Source: Methanobacteriota archaeon
GTDB taxonomy: Archaea > Thermoplasmatota > Poseidoniia > Poseidoniales > Poseidoniaceae
DNA length: 12,605 bases
NCBI GenBank assembly: GCA_002702945.1
Contig: PADF01000026.1
Span: 39,582-52,186 of the forward strand
Direction of reading: 5' to 3'
A program made the position numbers and the translations under genes. The notes beneath the pieces were generated by a model, which was not told the origin of the DNA, ran no database searches, and saw only the letters and a program-made list of their open reading frames with translations. Shown here in pieces: positions 1 through 5,697 of the stretch (position 1 is its first letter; the number at the start of each line of letters is the position of its first letter).

Positions 1-346
1 TTGCATCTTTTGTATCTCTTTCAGATTCAGAGTAAAGTGGGTGAGAACAACATGAATTCGCCCAAACTCCTGGAAAGGTTACTTTATCAGATGCACGTTT
101 CTGAATTAGTAATCGATTTTTACTATCAAATAAAAGTACACTAAAAGCGCGATGAAGATATCCAGCACCATAATGAGCTTCGACTTTTGATAATTGACCT
201 GTTTCATTATCATTCTCATCAACTCCAATAATGGCTTCAGACATCAGTTCTACTTGAGCGGAATCAGCATTGGAATCTGAAAGAATACCTTTTAATTCAT
301 CAGATATTTCTATTGATGGAACATCATCTATTTGGTATCCACTCAC
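1..346 (-). CDS. idi: Isopentenyl-diphosphate delta-isomerase, type I (3' part missing)
   Basis: Interconverts isopentenyl diphosphate and dimethylallyl diphosphate in the cytoplasm, the step after isopentenyl phosphate kinase, whose gene lies 71 bases upstream on the same strand. The gene runs off the left edge, so only 115 residues are visible. Seen: VDENDNETGQLSKVEAH (42-58), LHRAFSVLLFD (64-74) and TFPGVWANSCCSHPLYSE (90-107). These are the type I (Nudix-fold) isomerase signatures: metal-binding His58, His65 and His102, and catalytic Cys100 by analogy with E. coli Cys67. The glutamate-rich Nudix helix would lie outside the window. GTG at 346-344 is chosen as start because no ATG or TTG lies between it and the in-frame stop upstream, and GGTGA (355-351) sits 4 bases before it. 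About 35 acidic residues precede the conserved core, as in eukaryotic isomerases. Identity is near certain; the start is likely. Confidence 0.93.
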   Translation of the reverse strand, partial: MSGYQIDDVPSIEISDELKGILSDSNADSAQVELMSEAIIGVDENDNETGQLSKVEAHYGAGYLHRAFSVLLFDSKNRLLIQKRASDKVTFPGVWANSCCSHPLYSESERDTKDA

Positions 347-350
347 AACA

Positions 351-355
351 TCACC
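351..355 (-). promoter_or_regulatory. Ribosome-binding site of idi
   Basis: GGTGA on the minus strand, 4 bases before the GTG start at 346. It matches the archaeal Shine-Dalgarno consensus (GGTGA/GGAGG) and supports GTG as the start of the isomerase gene. Confidence 0.55.
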
Positions 356-417
356 ATTCCTTGCAGAGAGACTCGATAAATGAAGAGTTCCCCTATTATC
401 GATGATTCATCATATAA

Positions 418-1236
418 TTAAGCAATTATTTTTGTTCCAATCACATTTTCACCAATACAAGCTGAAAATACTCTATCGGGATATGAACCATTTACGATTA
501 AAACTTCTATTCCTAAATCTGCAACTTCAGAACCTCTTGCAGCCTTCAAACCTATTCCGCCAGTCACATCGATTTCTGAATTGTGTGATCCTTCAAAATT
601 CATCCCAGGAGACCATTCTTCAATCAAATCAGACGGATGATCATCACTTGGCGGTCTTTTCAAAATTCCATCAACGCCTCCGACAGCAAAAATTAATCGC
701 TTTACATTAGGAATTTCCTTACATAACCTAACTACTAAATCATCACCTGAAAGAATTCCAAACTCTTTTTCTCCATCGCAATTAACTACATCGCCAAATG
801 TAATACAAATGGAATCTTGATAATTAGAAAAGGTACTTTGAATGTCTCCATCAAAATCACTGCCAGTATTTTTGGCCCATTTGTGAGGAGGTTGGATTGA
901 AACATTTAGGCCTATATCTTGCAGCGCTTTGGAAACTACTCCATTCAAAGTAAGCATTTCATTACGTACTATATTAACCGCTTGTTTTTGATTTTTACAA
1001 TCATCCTGTGGGTAAAAATTATTTGAATCAATTAAACCTTCATTAAGTCGCCAATGCTTTGCTCTCAAGTGCCCAAATGAGCCAGCACCGTGGACAATAA
1101 CTATATCCAAATTTTCATCCAAACATTGTTTCGTAACATTTGCTAATGAATTTATTATATCTAAATCCGCAGTACACATTATTTCTTTGTCGGTAATTAG
1201 ACTGCCACCCCATTTGATAATGACGCAGTCTCGCAT
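418..1236 (-). CDS. Isopentenyl phosphate kinase
   Basis: Phosphorylates isopentenyl phosphate with ATP to isopentenyl diphosphate, the last kinase step of the archaeal (alternative) mevalonate pathway, in the cytoplasm. The 272-residue protein has the amino-acid-kinase fold: nucleotide-binding KWGGSL (8-13); VHGAGSFGH (48-56), with His56 matching the catalytic histidine of characterised archaeal kinases; GILSGDDLV (160-168); and DVTGGIGLK (223-231) near the phosphate-binding end. Length is close to the family's usual 245-265. The ATG start has GGAG (1244-1241) 4 bases upstream, and the protein begins 7 residues before the first strand motif, as usual. It is followed on the same strand by the type I isomerase, so the two probably form an operon that finishes C5 isoprenoid units for archaeal lipids. 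The promoter should lie in the divergent gap at 1237-1315. Confidence is high. Confidence 0.93.
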   Translation of the reverse strand: MRDCVIIKWGGSLITDKEIMCTADLDIINSLANVTKQCLDENLDIVIVHGAGSFGHLRAKHWRLNEGLIDSNNFYPQDDCKNQKQAVNIVRNEMLTLNGVVSKALQDIGLNVSIQPPHKWAKNTGSDFDGDIQSTFSNYQDSICITFGDVVNCDGEKEFGILSGDDLVVRLCKEIPNVKRLIFAVGGVDGILKRPPSDDHPSDLIEEWSPGMNFEGSHNSEIDVTGGIGLKAARGSEVADLGIEVLIVNGSYPDRVFSACIGENVIGTKIIA

Positions 1237-1254
1237 GACACTCCGAAGCAGACA

Positions 1255-1268
1255 ATACTCATGAGTAT
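1255..1268. promoter_or_regulatory. 14-bp perfect palindrome, candidate operator
   Basis: ATACTCATGAGTAT is a perfect 14-bp palindrome in the middle of the 79-bp gap between the divergent isopentenyl phosphate kinase gene and the 113-residue zinc-ribbon gene. Its position between two starts and its dyad symmetry fit a dimeric regulator site acting on one or both genes. No regulator gene is visible nearby, so function is inferred from position and symmetry only. Confidence 0.4.
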
Positions 1269-1315
1269 GCCCCTACTTTGAAAGCATTGAATAACAAAGG
1301 CGATGACCGGTCAAC

Positions 1316-1657
1316 ATGTCTGATTCACCAACGCTGGACGAATTCATGCGACATTTACAAGCATCTCTCGACGAGGCCCAGAGTATCGAAGATAAGTTCG
1401 AAAGAGAAGAACGTACATTGCAGTTAGAGATAGCTATTCAAGAATCATTAATTTTCATAAATCGCTACAAAGAACTAGTTTCTCACGGAATAGACCCTCT
1501 GATATTAGTTTCAAACGACCCTGATGTAGAGGCACCACCTCCAGCAAGCAAAGTTCAAGCATTATCACTAGGAAATTCTATTTGCAAATCATGCGGTGCT
1601 AATCTTGATAGAGACCTAGACTTTTGTCCAGCATGTGGAGATCGTAACGAAGTATGA
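1316..1657 (+). CDS. Small helical protein with C-terminal zinc ribbon, unknown function
   Basis: Not recognised as a named family. The 113-residue soluble protein has three visible parts. Residues 5-58 are charged and probably alpha-helical, possibly coiled coil (rich in E, R, L and Q). Residues 66-85 form a proline- and alanine-containing linker. Residues 88-110 form a zinc ribbon with the pairs CKSC (90-93) and CPAC (104-107). There is no catalytic motif; small archaeal proteins of this layout often mediate protein or nucleic-acid contacts, but that is inference. The ATG at 1316 is the only reasonable start. No Shine-Dalgarno is seen, so it may be read from a leaderless or short-leader transcript. 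It is divergent from isopentenyl phosphate kinase, and its stop codon directly abuts the stop of the convergent kptA with no spacer. Confidence 0.7.
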   Translation: MSDSPTLDEFMRHLQASLDEAQSIEDKFEREERTLQLEIAIQESLIFINRYKELVSHGIDPLILVSNDPDVEAPPPASKVQALSLGNSICKSCGANLDRDLDFCPACGDRNEV

Positions 1658-2371
1658 TTATTCTTCTTCAGCTTCTTCAACTTCCCATTGAGCTACTATT
1701 TCACTAATGATTGGATCATCAGCCTCAACTCTGTAGAGGTATTCTCCAGGAACTTCATCTATCAAGAATACTGTTTTTCCTGCGCGATAAATGATATGAC
1801 CATCTGCAATTGCCCTAGTTGTATCAATCTCCAAAATTGCTGGACGGTTGATTCTTACTCGTCCTGCCTCCATTGCGTTAACTATAGTCTTTGAAAGATG
1901 GACATGCTTTCTGTCGCCAGCAGTAATCCCTAGTTCCATTATTGTCTCAACTTGATCTTCTTCACAAGGCCAAAATAATCCTTCGGGAATATCATCAACT
2001 GGTAAATCTAGTTCGAGTTCAATTGAATGACCATAAGTTGCACGAATCATCTCACCTTCAACTTGATATCTTCCCTTTTCATCAGCATTAGCAATTGCTG
2101 AGAAGTGCCATCCTCTAAGCCAATGGTATCGCTTTCTTTGCTTTGAAATGGAATCTGATAACTCTCTGGTGTTTACCCATCCGTTAATATCCATTTCAAC
2201 ATTAAACTTTTCAGGAGCATGTCTTAAAACAAGCGCTAGAATTCTTCCAAGAGAGTTAGATTCTCTATCGCTCATGATGAATTTACCTTCTTCATTACAT
2301 ACTGGGCAGTTCGAACCTGTAAAGTGGCCATTGTTAATTGAGCAAGAACGCTCTCTGCATTGTCGTAGCAT
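1658..2371 (-). CDS. kptA: RNA 2'-phosphotransferase (Tpt1/KptA family) with N-terminal zinc ribbon
   Basis: Family members move an internal 2'-phosphate from RNA to NAD+, giving ADP-ribose 1'',2''-cyclic phosphate; in eukaryotes this finishes tRNA splicing, while the archaeal substrate is less clear. The 237 residues start with a putative zinc ribbon (Cys5, Cys10, and CPVC at 22-25), an N-terminal extension I recall from other archaeal KptA proteins. The core follows: VLRHAPEKF (48-56), MDINGWV (60-66), MIRATYGHS (108-116) and GDRKHVHLSKT (152-162), ending with FLIDEVPGEYL (202-212). Arg50, His115, Arg154 and the HVHLS block match the catalytic set. The usual LYHGT motif reads LFWPC (132-136). 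The ATG at 2371 is chosen because it keeps the zinc ribbon; an internal ATG at residue 33 would remove it. No Shine-Dalgarno is visible. Divergent from the thiolase gene. Confidence 0.9.
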   Translation of the reverse strand: MLRQCRERSCSINNGHFTGSNCPVCNEEGKFIMSDRESNSLGRILALVLRHAPEKFNVEMDINGWVNTRELSDSISKQRKRYHWLRGWHFSAIANADEKGRYQVEGEMIRATYGHSIELELDLPVDDIPEGLFWPCEEDQVETIMELGITAGDRKHVHLSKTIVNAMEAGRVRINRPAILEIDTTRAIADGHIIYRAGKTVFLIDEVPGEYLYRVEADDPIISEIVAQWEVEEAEEE

Positions 2372-2420
2372 ATTGTGAGGGGGTAAGTGACCTGTTCTTA
2401 GTTCCTACGCATACAAAAAC

Positions 2421-2430
2421 CAATATATTG
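2421..2430. promoter_or_regulatory. TATA-like palindrome in the kptA/thiolase divergent gap
   Basis: CAATATATTG is a perfect 10-bp palindrome in the 98-bp gap between divergent kptA and thiolase. Its AT-rich core resembles an archaeal TATA element. It lies 40 bases before the thiolase ATG at 2470 and 50 bases before the kptA ATG. A start of transcription about 25 bases downstream would leave a short leader for the thiolase. The dyad form could let TATA-binding protein act in either direction. This is inference from sequence alone. Confidence 0.4.
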
Positions 2431-2469
2431 TAATCATCGAGATTTTCTTCAATTAACCGCTTCAATCAA

Positions 2470-3669
2470 ATGCTACCAACGATTGGGCAGGTCATGGTCG
2501 ATGTTGCCGTTATTGGTGCTGGACAGACTAAATATGGAAATAATCCAAATGGGCTCAAAGGTATGTGGGCTGAAGCAGCAAAAAATGCCTTTGAGAGTGT
2601 TGACCAAAATTTTCACCCAAATAAGATCGATGAGGCATTTATTGGGAGTGTAGCTTTTGGAGGCTCTCAACTTGGCAATACTGCAGCCCTTCTTACAGAA
2701 CATTCGGCTATGAAAGGCGTGCCTGTTAGACGTGTTGAAAATGCCTGTGCATCATCAGGGTTTGCCCTTCGTGATGCTTGGATGGCAATAAAAAGTGGTC
2801 AAGCAGATGTTGTTGTTGCAGGAGGAATTGAAAAAATGAATGATCTGACACCTGAAAGAAAAAGATTCTGGCTTGGAGTTTCGGGGGATACAGAGTGGGA
2901 GAGATTAGCTGGGCTTACATTTCCTGGAACATATGCATTGATGGCTAGAAGATACTTTCATGAATTTGATTCAACACACGATGATTTAGTTCATATTAGT
3001 GTTAAGAATCATATGCATGGACTTGATAACGAAGTCGCCCATATCAGAAAAGATGTGTCTTTTGAAAAAGCTAAAAATGGATTCATGGTAGCAGACCCAT
3101 TGACACTATACGACTGTTGCCCAACATCTGATGGGGCTTCATGTGTCATTCTAGCGGCGGATCATGTTGTGAAAGAGTTCACAGATGATCCAGTATGGAT
3201 GCTATCATCTGGTGCTGCATCAGATAATTTAGCGCTTCATGACAGACCGTCAATAACTCAATTGAAGGCATCCCAAAGTGCTTCAAAGAAAGCATATCAA
3301 ATGGCAGGTATTAAATCATCAGACGTTGATTTTGCTGAAGTCCATGACTGTTTTACAATAGCAGAATTACTTGCTACTGAAGATCTAGGTTTTGCTCAAC
3401 GAGGGAAGGGCGGAGAATTTGCCAGACTCGGAATGGGTCGTCGGAATGAAGGTGATGTTTGTATTAATCCGAGTGGAGGCCTAAAATCAAAAGGTCACCC
3501 ATTGGGTGCAACTGGGACAGGACAAGCAGTTGAGGTTTTCAAACAACTCAAAGGAACTGTTGAATCATCGAGAATTGTTCGCGACGCTGAAATTGGTATT
3601 ACACACAATGTGGGCGGATCAGGTGCAACATGTGCTGTGCATGTTTTTGGGAGGAATAGAAATGTCTGA
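2470..3669 (+). CDS. Thiolase family protein, probable acetyl-CoA C-acetyltransferase
   Basis: Archaeal/SCP2-type thiolase. It probably joins two acetyl-CoA to acetoacetyl-CoA, the entry to the mevalonate pathway; a role in beta-oxidation is also possible. Of 399 residues, the visible motifs are VAVIGAGQTKYG (12-23), RVENACASSGFAL (88-100) with nucleophile Cys93, ADVVVAGGIEKMND (112-125), DFAEVHDCFTIAE (287-299) with His292, NPSGGLKSKGHPLGATG (333-349) with catalytic His343, and NVGGSGATC (380-388). The ATG at 2494 gives MVDVAVIGAGQTKYG, which matches how related proteins begin, so the true start may be there; the longest frame is given. No clear ribosome-binding site precedes either ATG. It overlaps the following DUF35-like gene by 8 bases, so the two products are probably made together and may form a complex, as known for archaeal thiolase with DUF35. 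No HMG-CoA synthase gene lies between them, unlike the methanogen arrangement. Confidence 0.9.
   Translation: MLPTIGQVMVDVAVIGAGQTKYGNNPNGLKGMWAEAAKNAFESVDQNFHPNKIDEAFIGSVAFGGSQLGNTAALLTEHSAMKGVPVRRVENACASSGFALRDAWMAIKSGQADVVVAGGIEKMNDLTPERKRFWLGVSGDTEWERLAGLTFPGTYALMARRYFHEFDSTHDDLVHISVKNHMHGLDNEVAHIRKDVSFEKAKNGFMVADPLTLYDCCPTSDGASCVILAADHVVKEFTDDPVWMLSSGAASDNLALHDRPSITQLKASQSASKKAYQMAGIKSSDVDFAEVHDCFTIAELLATEDLGFAQRGKGGEFARLGMGRRNEGDVCINPSGGLKSKGHPLGATGTGQAVEVFKQLKGTVESSRIVRDAEIGITHNVGGSGATCAVHVFGRNRNV
3649..3654 (+). promoter_or_regulatory. Ribosome-binding site of the DUF35-like gene
   Basis: GGGAGG lies inside the last codons of the thiolase gene, 7 bases before ATG 3662. It is the strongest Shine-Dalgarno noticed in the window and fixes the start of the following gene, against a longer open frame that begins at 3506 inside the thiolase. 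It implies coupled translation of the two genes. Confidence 0.75.
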
Positions 3670-4483
3670 ATTCTCAAATTGGCAAGGATATTTAGTAAGC
3701 AGCACTGAAAACTGTTTCATTATTTCTTCGCCTTGGAGCCTAAGTGACAGAGTGGTTTTTGGACCAGATAGTGACTACAATACTTTGGCAGTATCACTAG
3801 TCCAATACATGTATTCTCATGGAATTGAAATTGAGTCTTTACAATGTGAAAATTCCCAATTAGAAATGGATTTCTTGAATCTTGCATTAGGATTTGATGA
3901 AAGTATTTCAACAAGTGAGTGGCAAATATTTTGTTCTGATGATGCAATTGTATGTATTTCCAATTCTCTAGATAAAAAGTTCTCCAAGCCTGAGAATCTG
4001 ATTCAAGTTGATGAATCTAAATATAATTTGATTAAAGAGGCATGGGAAAAAGAAGCAGCTCTAGAAAATGTATCACAAGGTGCGTATGTTTCTACACAAC
4101 AGTACAGTGAAAGTCTAAGTTCGAGAATTAATTTAATGGCCCAAAGTGGAAATCAAAGTATATGGCCACCAAGAATCTTAAACGAACAAGGAGAATACTA
4201 TGGTTCACAAAGTATTAGGCTGTCAAACATATGTAATATAGAATCATGGACAAAATTATCTGCTGCAGGTGCACCTTCGGAATTTTCAATCAGAGCACCT
4301 ATTCTTGGCGGTATTTCTACCGCATATGTGTCATTTGAAGAAGGAACAAAGGGAGTATTTCTTCTAGTGGATGACGAAGATACTTCTCCTGAAATTGGCT
4401 CTAAAGGAGAAATAGTCGTTAGAAGGATTTACGGCCAAGAAGGTCAAATCAGATATGGAACTAAACTAAGAATTATTGATTGA
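3662..4483 (+). CDS. Divergent DUF35-like OB-fold protein, thiolase partner
   Basis: DUF35 proteins pair with thiolases and HMG-CoA synthase in archaea, where they bridge the enzymes and help channel acetoacetyl-CoA. This 273-residue protein is assigned weakly by its C-terminal third: WPPRI (168-172) resembles the PPR lead-in of DUF35; residues 205-239 look like an OB-fold strand region; and RYGTKLRII (264-272) resembles the closing YGYKF segment. The cysteine pairs of the usual zinc ribbon are missing (only Cys191 falls near that place). Residues 1-160 are an acidic region I do not recognise; usual DUF35 proteins are about 130 residues in total. Position directly behind, and overlapping, a thiolase is the strongest support. 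The start is fixed by GGGAGG at 3649. No membrane segment or signal peptide is evident. Confidence 0.6.
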   Translation: MSEFSNWQGYLVSSTENCFIISSPWSLSDRVVFGPDSDYNTLAVSLVQYMYSHGIEIESLQCENSQLEMDFLNLALGFDESISTSEWQIFCSDDAIVCISNSLDKKFSKPENLIQVDESKYNLIKEAWEKEAALENVSQGAYVSTQQYSESLSSRINLMAQSGNQSIWPPRILNEQGEYYGSQSIRLSNICNIESWTKLSAAGAPSEFSIRAPILGGISTAYVSFEEGTKGVFLLVDDEDTSPEIGSKGEIVVRRIYGQEGQIRYGTKLRIID

Positions 4484-4528
4484 GCCTAGTATAAGTTCCA
4501 AAGCATTGATACAAAGATTAACTCATGG

Positions 4529-5551
4529 ATGTTTATGGCCGGGTTTGGGGGCATACGTAAAGGTCGCCGCGAAGCGGTCGATAACTTGGGCTTTAAAGAA
4601 GAAGGCGATTGCCCAAGATGTGGTGGAGAATCTGAATTATCCACTATGGTTGGTTACCTAAAGTGTACAAAATGTTCACATGAATGGGCAGACCCCGATT
4701 ATGTAGAAGATAAAAAAGAAATTGAAGTCCCCTCATATCACCGAGATGCTGAACTTATTGAACAGTTCAAAAGAGATGTTGAAAATGGAAGTCTTGCTAA
4801 TGTTCTAGGTGTTAAGAAAAATCTTTCAGAGGAGCAAGAAGCGTCTTTGAGTAGGTTGGAAGACAAGTGGATGACTGGCATGAAAGGACATTTCAATACC
4901 GCTACTGAAGAGAGAAAACCTTTGATGATTAATTTCGATGATGATGATAACATTGTTTCAACTGAAGTAGGCTCGATTACCGTTGTATCGAATGGATTTG
5001 ATGGTGGAGAAGAAATTCGATTAGAATATCCTGGCATCGGTACTGAATTTTACTGCTATGACGTCAATGATGGATTTGGCTGGCGCAGAGGCAATAATGC
5101 AGAAGAAACTGCAAGATCAATTGCAAATATTATAAATTCCAAATCACAACTTGTCTATGCAAATGTCGAAGCAAACCGTGTTTCTTTTGAACTCAGAAAT
5201 GAAGAATTAAAACCTGAATCTTTAGTATTATTTGTCGACGATCCAGGTGGTACTGATATTATTGCAGAAAAAAATGGAGTAGTTCTTGATGCAAGAGACC
5301 CTGTTGATTTTGAAGATTACAAGAGAATTGTGGAGTTAGTTCTTGAAGATGGAATTATTTCCCCAAGTGAAGACCAATTACTATGGTCGGTTAGGCAACA
5401 AATAGGAATTGATGATTCATATCATATCCAAATGGTTCTTGAGATGTGTGGTGAAGATACTCTTAAGGAATGTACAGAATGTGGAAGTATGGCACAATTA
5501 TACGTAGAATATGGAACTTGGTACTGTCACGACTGTGAACAGTGGTGCTAG
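4529..5551 (+). CDS. Protein with N- and C-terminal zinc ribbons and a TerB-like helical segment, unknown function
   Basis: Not recognised as a named family. The 340 residues fall into visible parts. A basic start (GGIRKGRR, 7-14) is followed by a zinc ribbon with CPRC (28-31) and CTKC (46-49). Residues 62-140 are a charged helical region. Residues 145-250 are rich in predicted strands; their layout (GSITV...EIRLEYPG...ETARSIANIINS...VEANRVSFEL) recalls beta-sandwich repeats of phage tail and surface proteins. A helical segment (DYKRIVELVLEDGIISPSED, 263-282) has the 'DG-IS-E' look of TerB-like domains. A final ribbon carries CTEC (315-318) and CHDC (333-336). The start may be ATG 4529 or 4535; neither has a clear ribosome site, and the first 60 bases are much richer in G+C than the surroundings. 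It is 45 bases behind the DUF35-like gene, possibly the same transcript, and upstream of the actin-like gene. Functional inference is weak. Confidence 0.7.
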   Translation: MFMAGFGGIRKGRREAVDNLGFKEEGDCPRCGGESELSTMVGYLKCTKCSHEWADPDYVEDKKEIEVPSYHRDAELIEQFKRDVENGSLANVLGVKKNLSEEQEASLSRLEDKWMTGMKGHFNTATEERKPLMINFDDDDNIVSTEVGSITVVSNGFDGGEEIRLEYPGIGTEFYCYDVNDGFGWRRGNNAEETARSIANIINSKSQLVYANVEANRVSFELRNEELKPESLVLFVDDPGGTDIIAEKNGVVLDARDPVDFEDYKRIVELVLEDGIISPSEDQLLWSVRQQIGIDDSYHIQMVLEMCGEDTLKECTECGSMAQLYVEYGTWYCHDCEQWC

Positions 5552-5595
5552 GAATTAAATTTATTCAAATATACTCTTAGTATGTTTTTCTATAG

Positions 5596-5620
5596 ATTTA
5601 TTTATTTTCTATAAATAAAT
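5596..5620. repeat. 10-bp perfect AT-only inverted repeat, candidate terminator or promoter element
   Basis: ATTTATTTAT (5596-5605) and ATAAATAAAT (5611-5620) are perfect reverse complements around a 5-base loop. They lie in the 134-bp AT-rich gap (5552-5685), the longest in the window, between the double zinc-ribbon gene and the actin-like gene. T-runs (5584-5589, 5605-5608) would suit archaeal termination of the upstream gene. The right arm also contains CTATAAATA, a good TATA-type sequence, but it lies about 70-80 bases before the actin-like start and would imply a leader of roughly 45-55 bases. Both roles are inference. Confidence 0.4.
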
Positions 5621-5697
5621 ATTCTTGATAAATTATTGAATCGAAATAGAGGTATTCTTCATAAGGTAAGTCGGAATGGGATAAATTGGCGAGAGTA

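Noticed and set aside
402..710. 102-residue open frame on the plus strand
   Set aside because: It lies antisense to the well-supported isopentenyl phosphate kinase gene, and its product (runs of H, Q, L and F) shows no domain; it is a shadow frame.
3506..3661. Upstream extension of the DUF35-like frame into the thiolase gene
   Set aside because: GGGAGG 7 bases before ATG 3662 fixes the start; the extension is the thiolase read out of frame.
4569..4579. CCGC-GAA-GCGG hairpin considered as part of an RNA gene
   Set aside because: The stem is only 4 bp and lies in coding sequence; no tRNA-like or other RNA structure could be built around it.
4476..4661. 61-residue frame overlapping the start of the double zinc-ribbon gene
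   Set aside because: It contains no motif, and the other frame carries a clear CPRC/CTKC zinc ribbon through the same bases.
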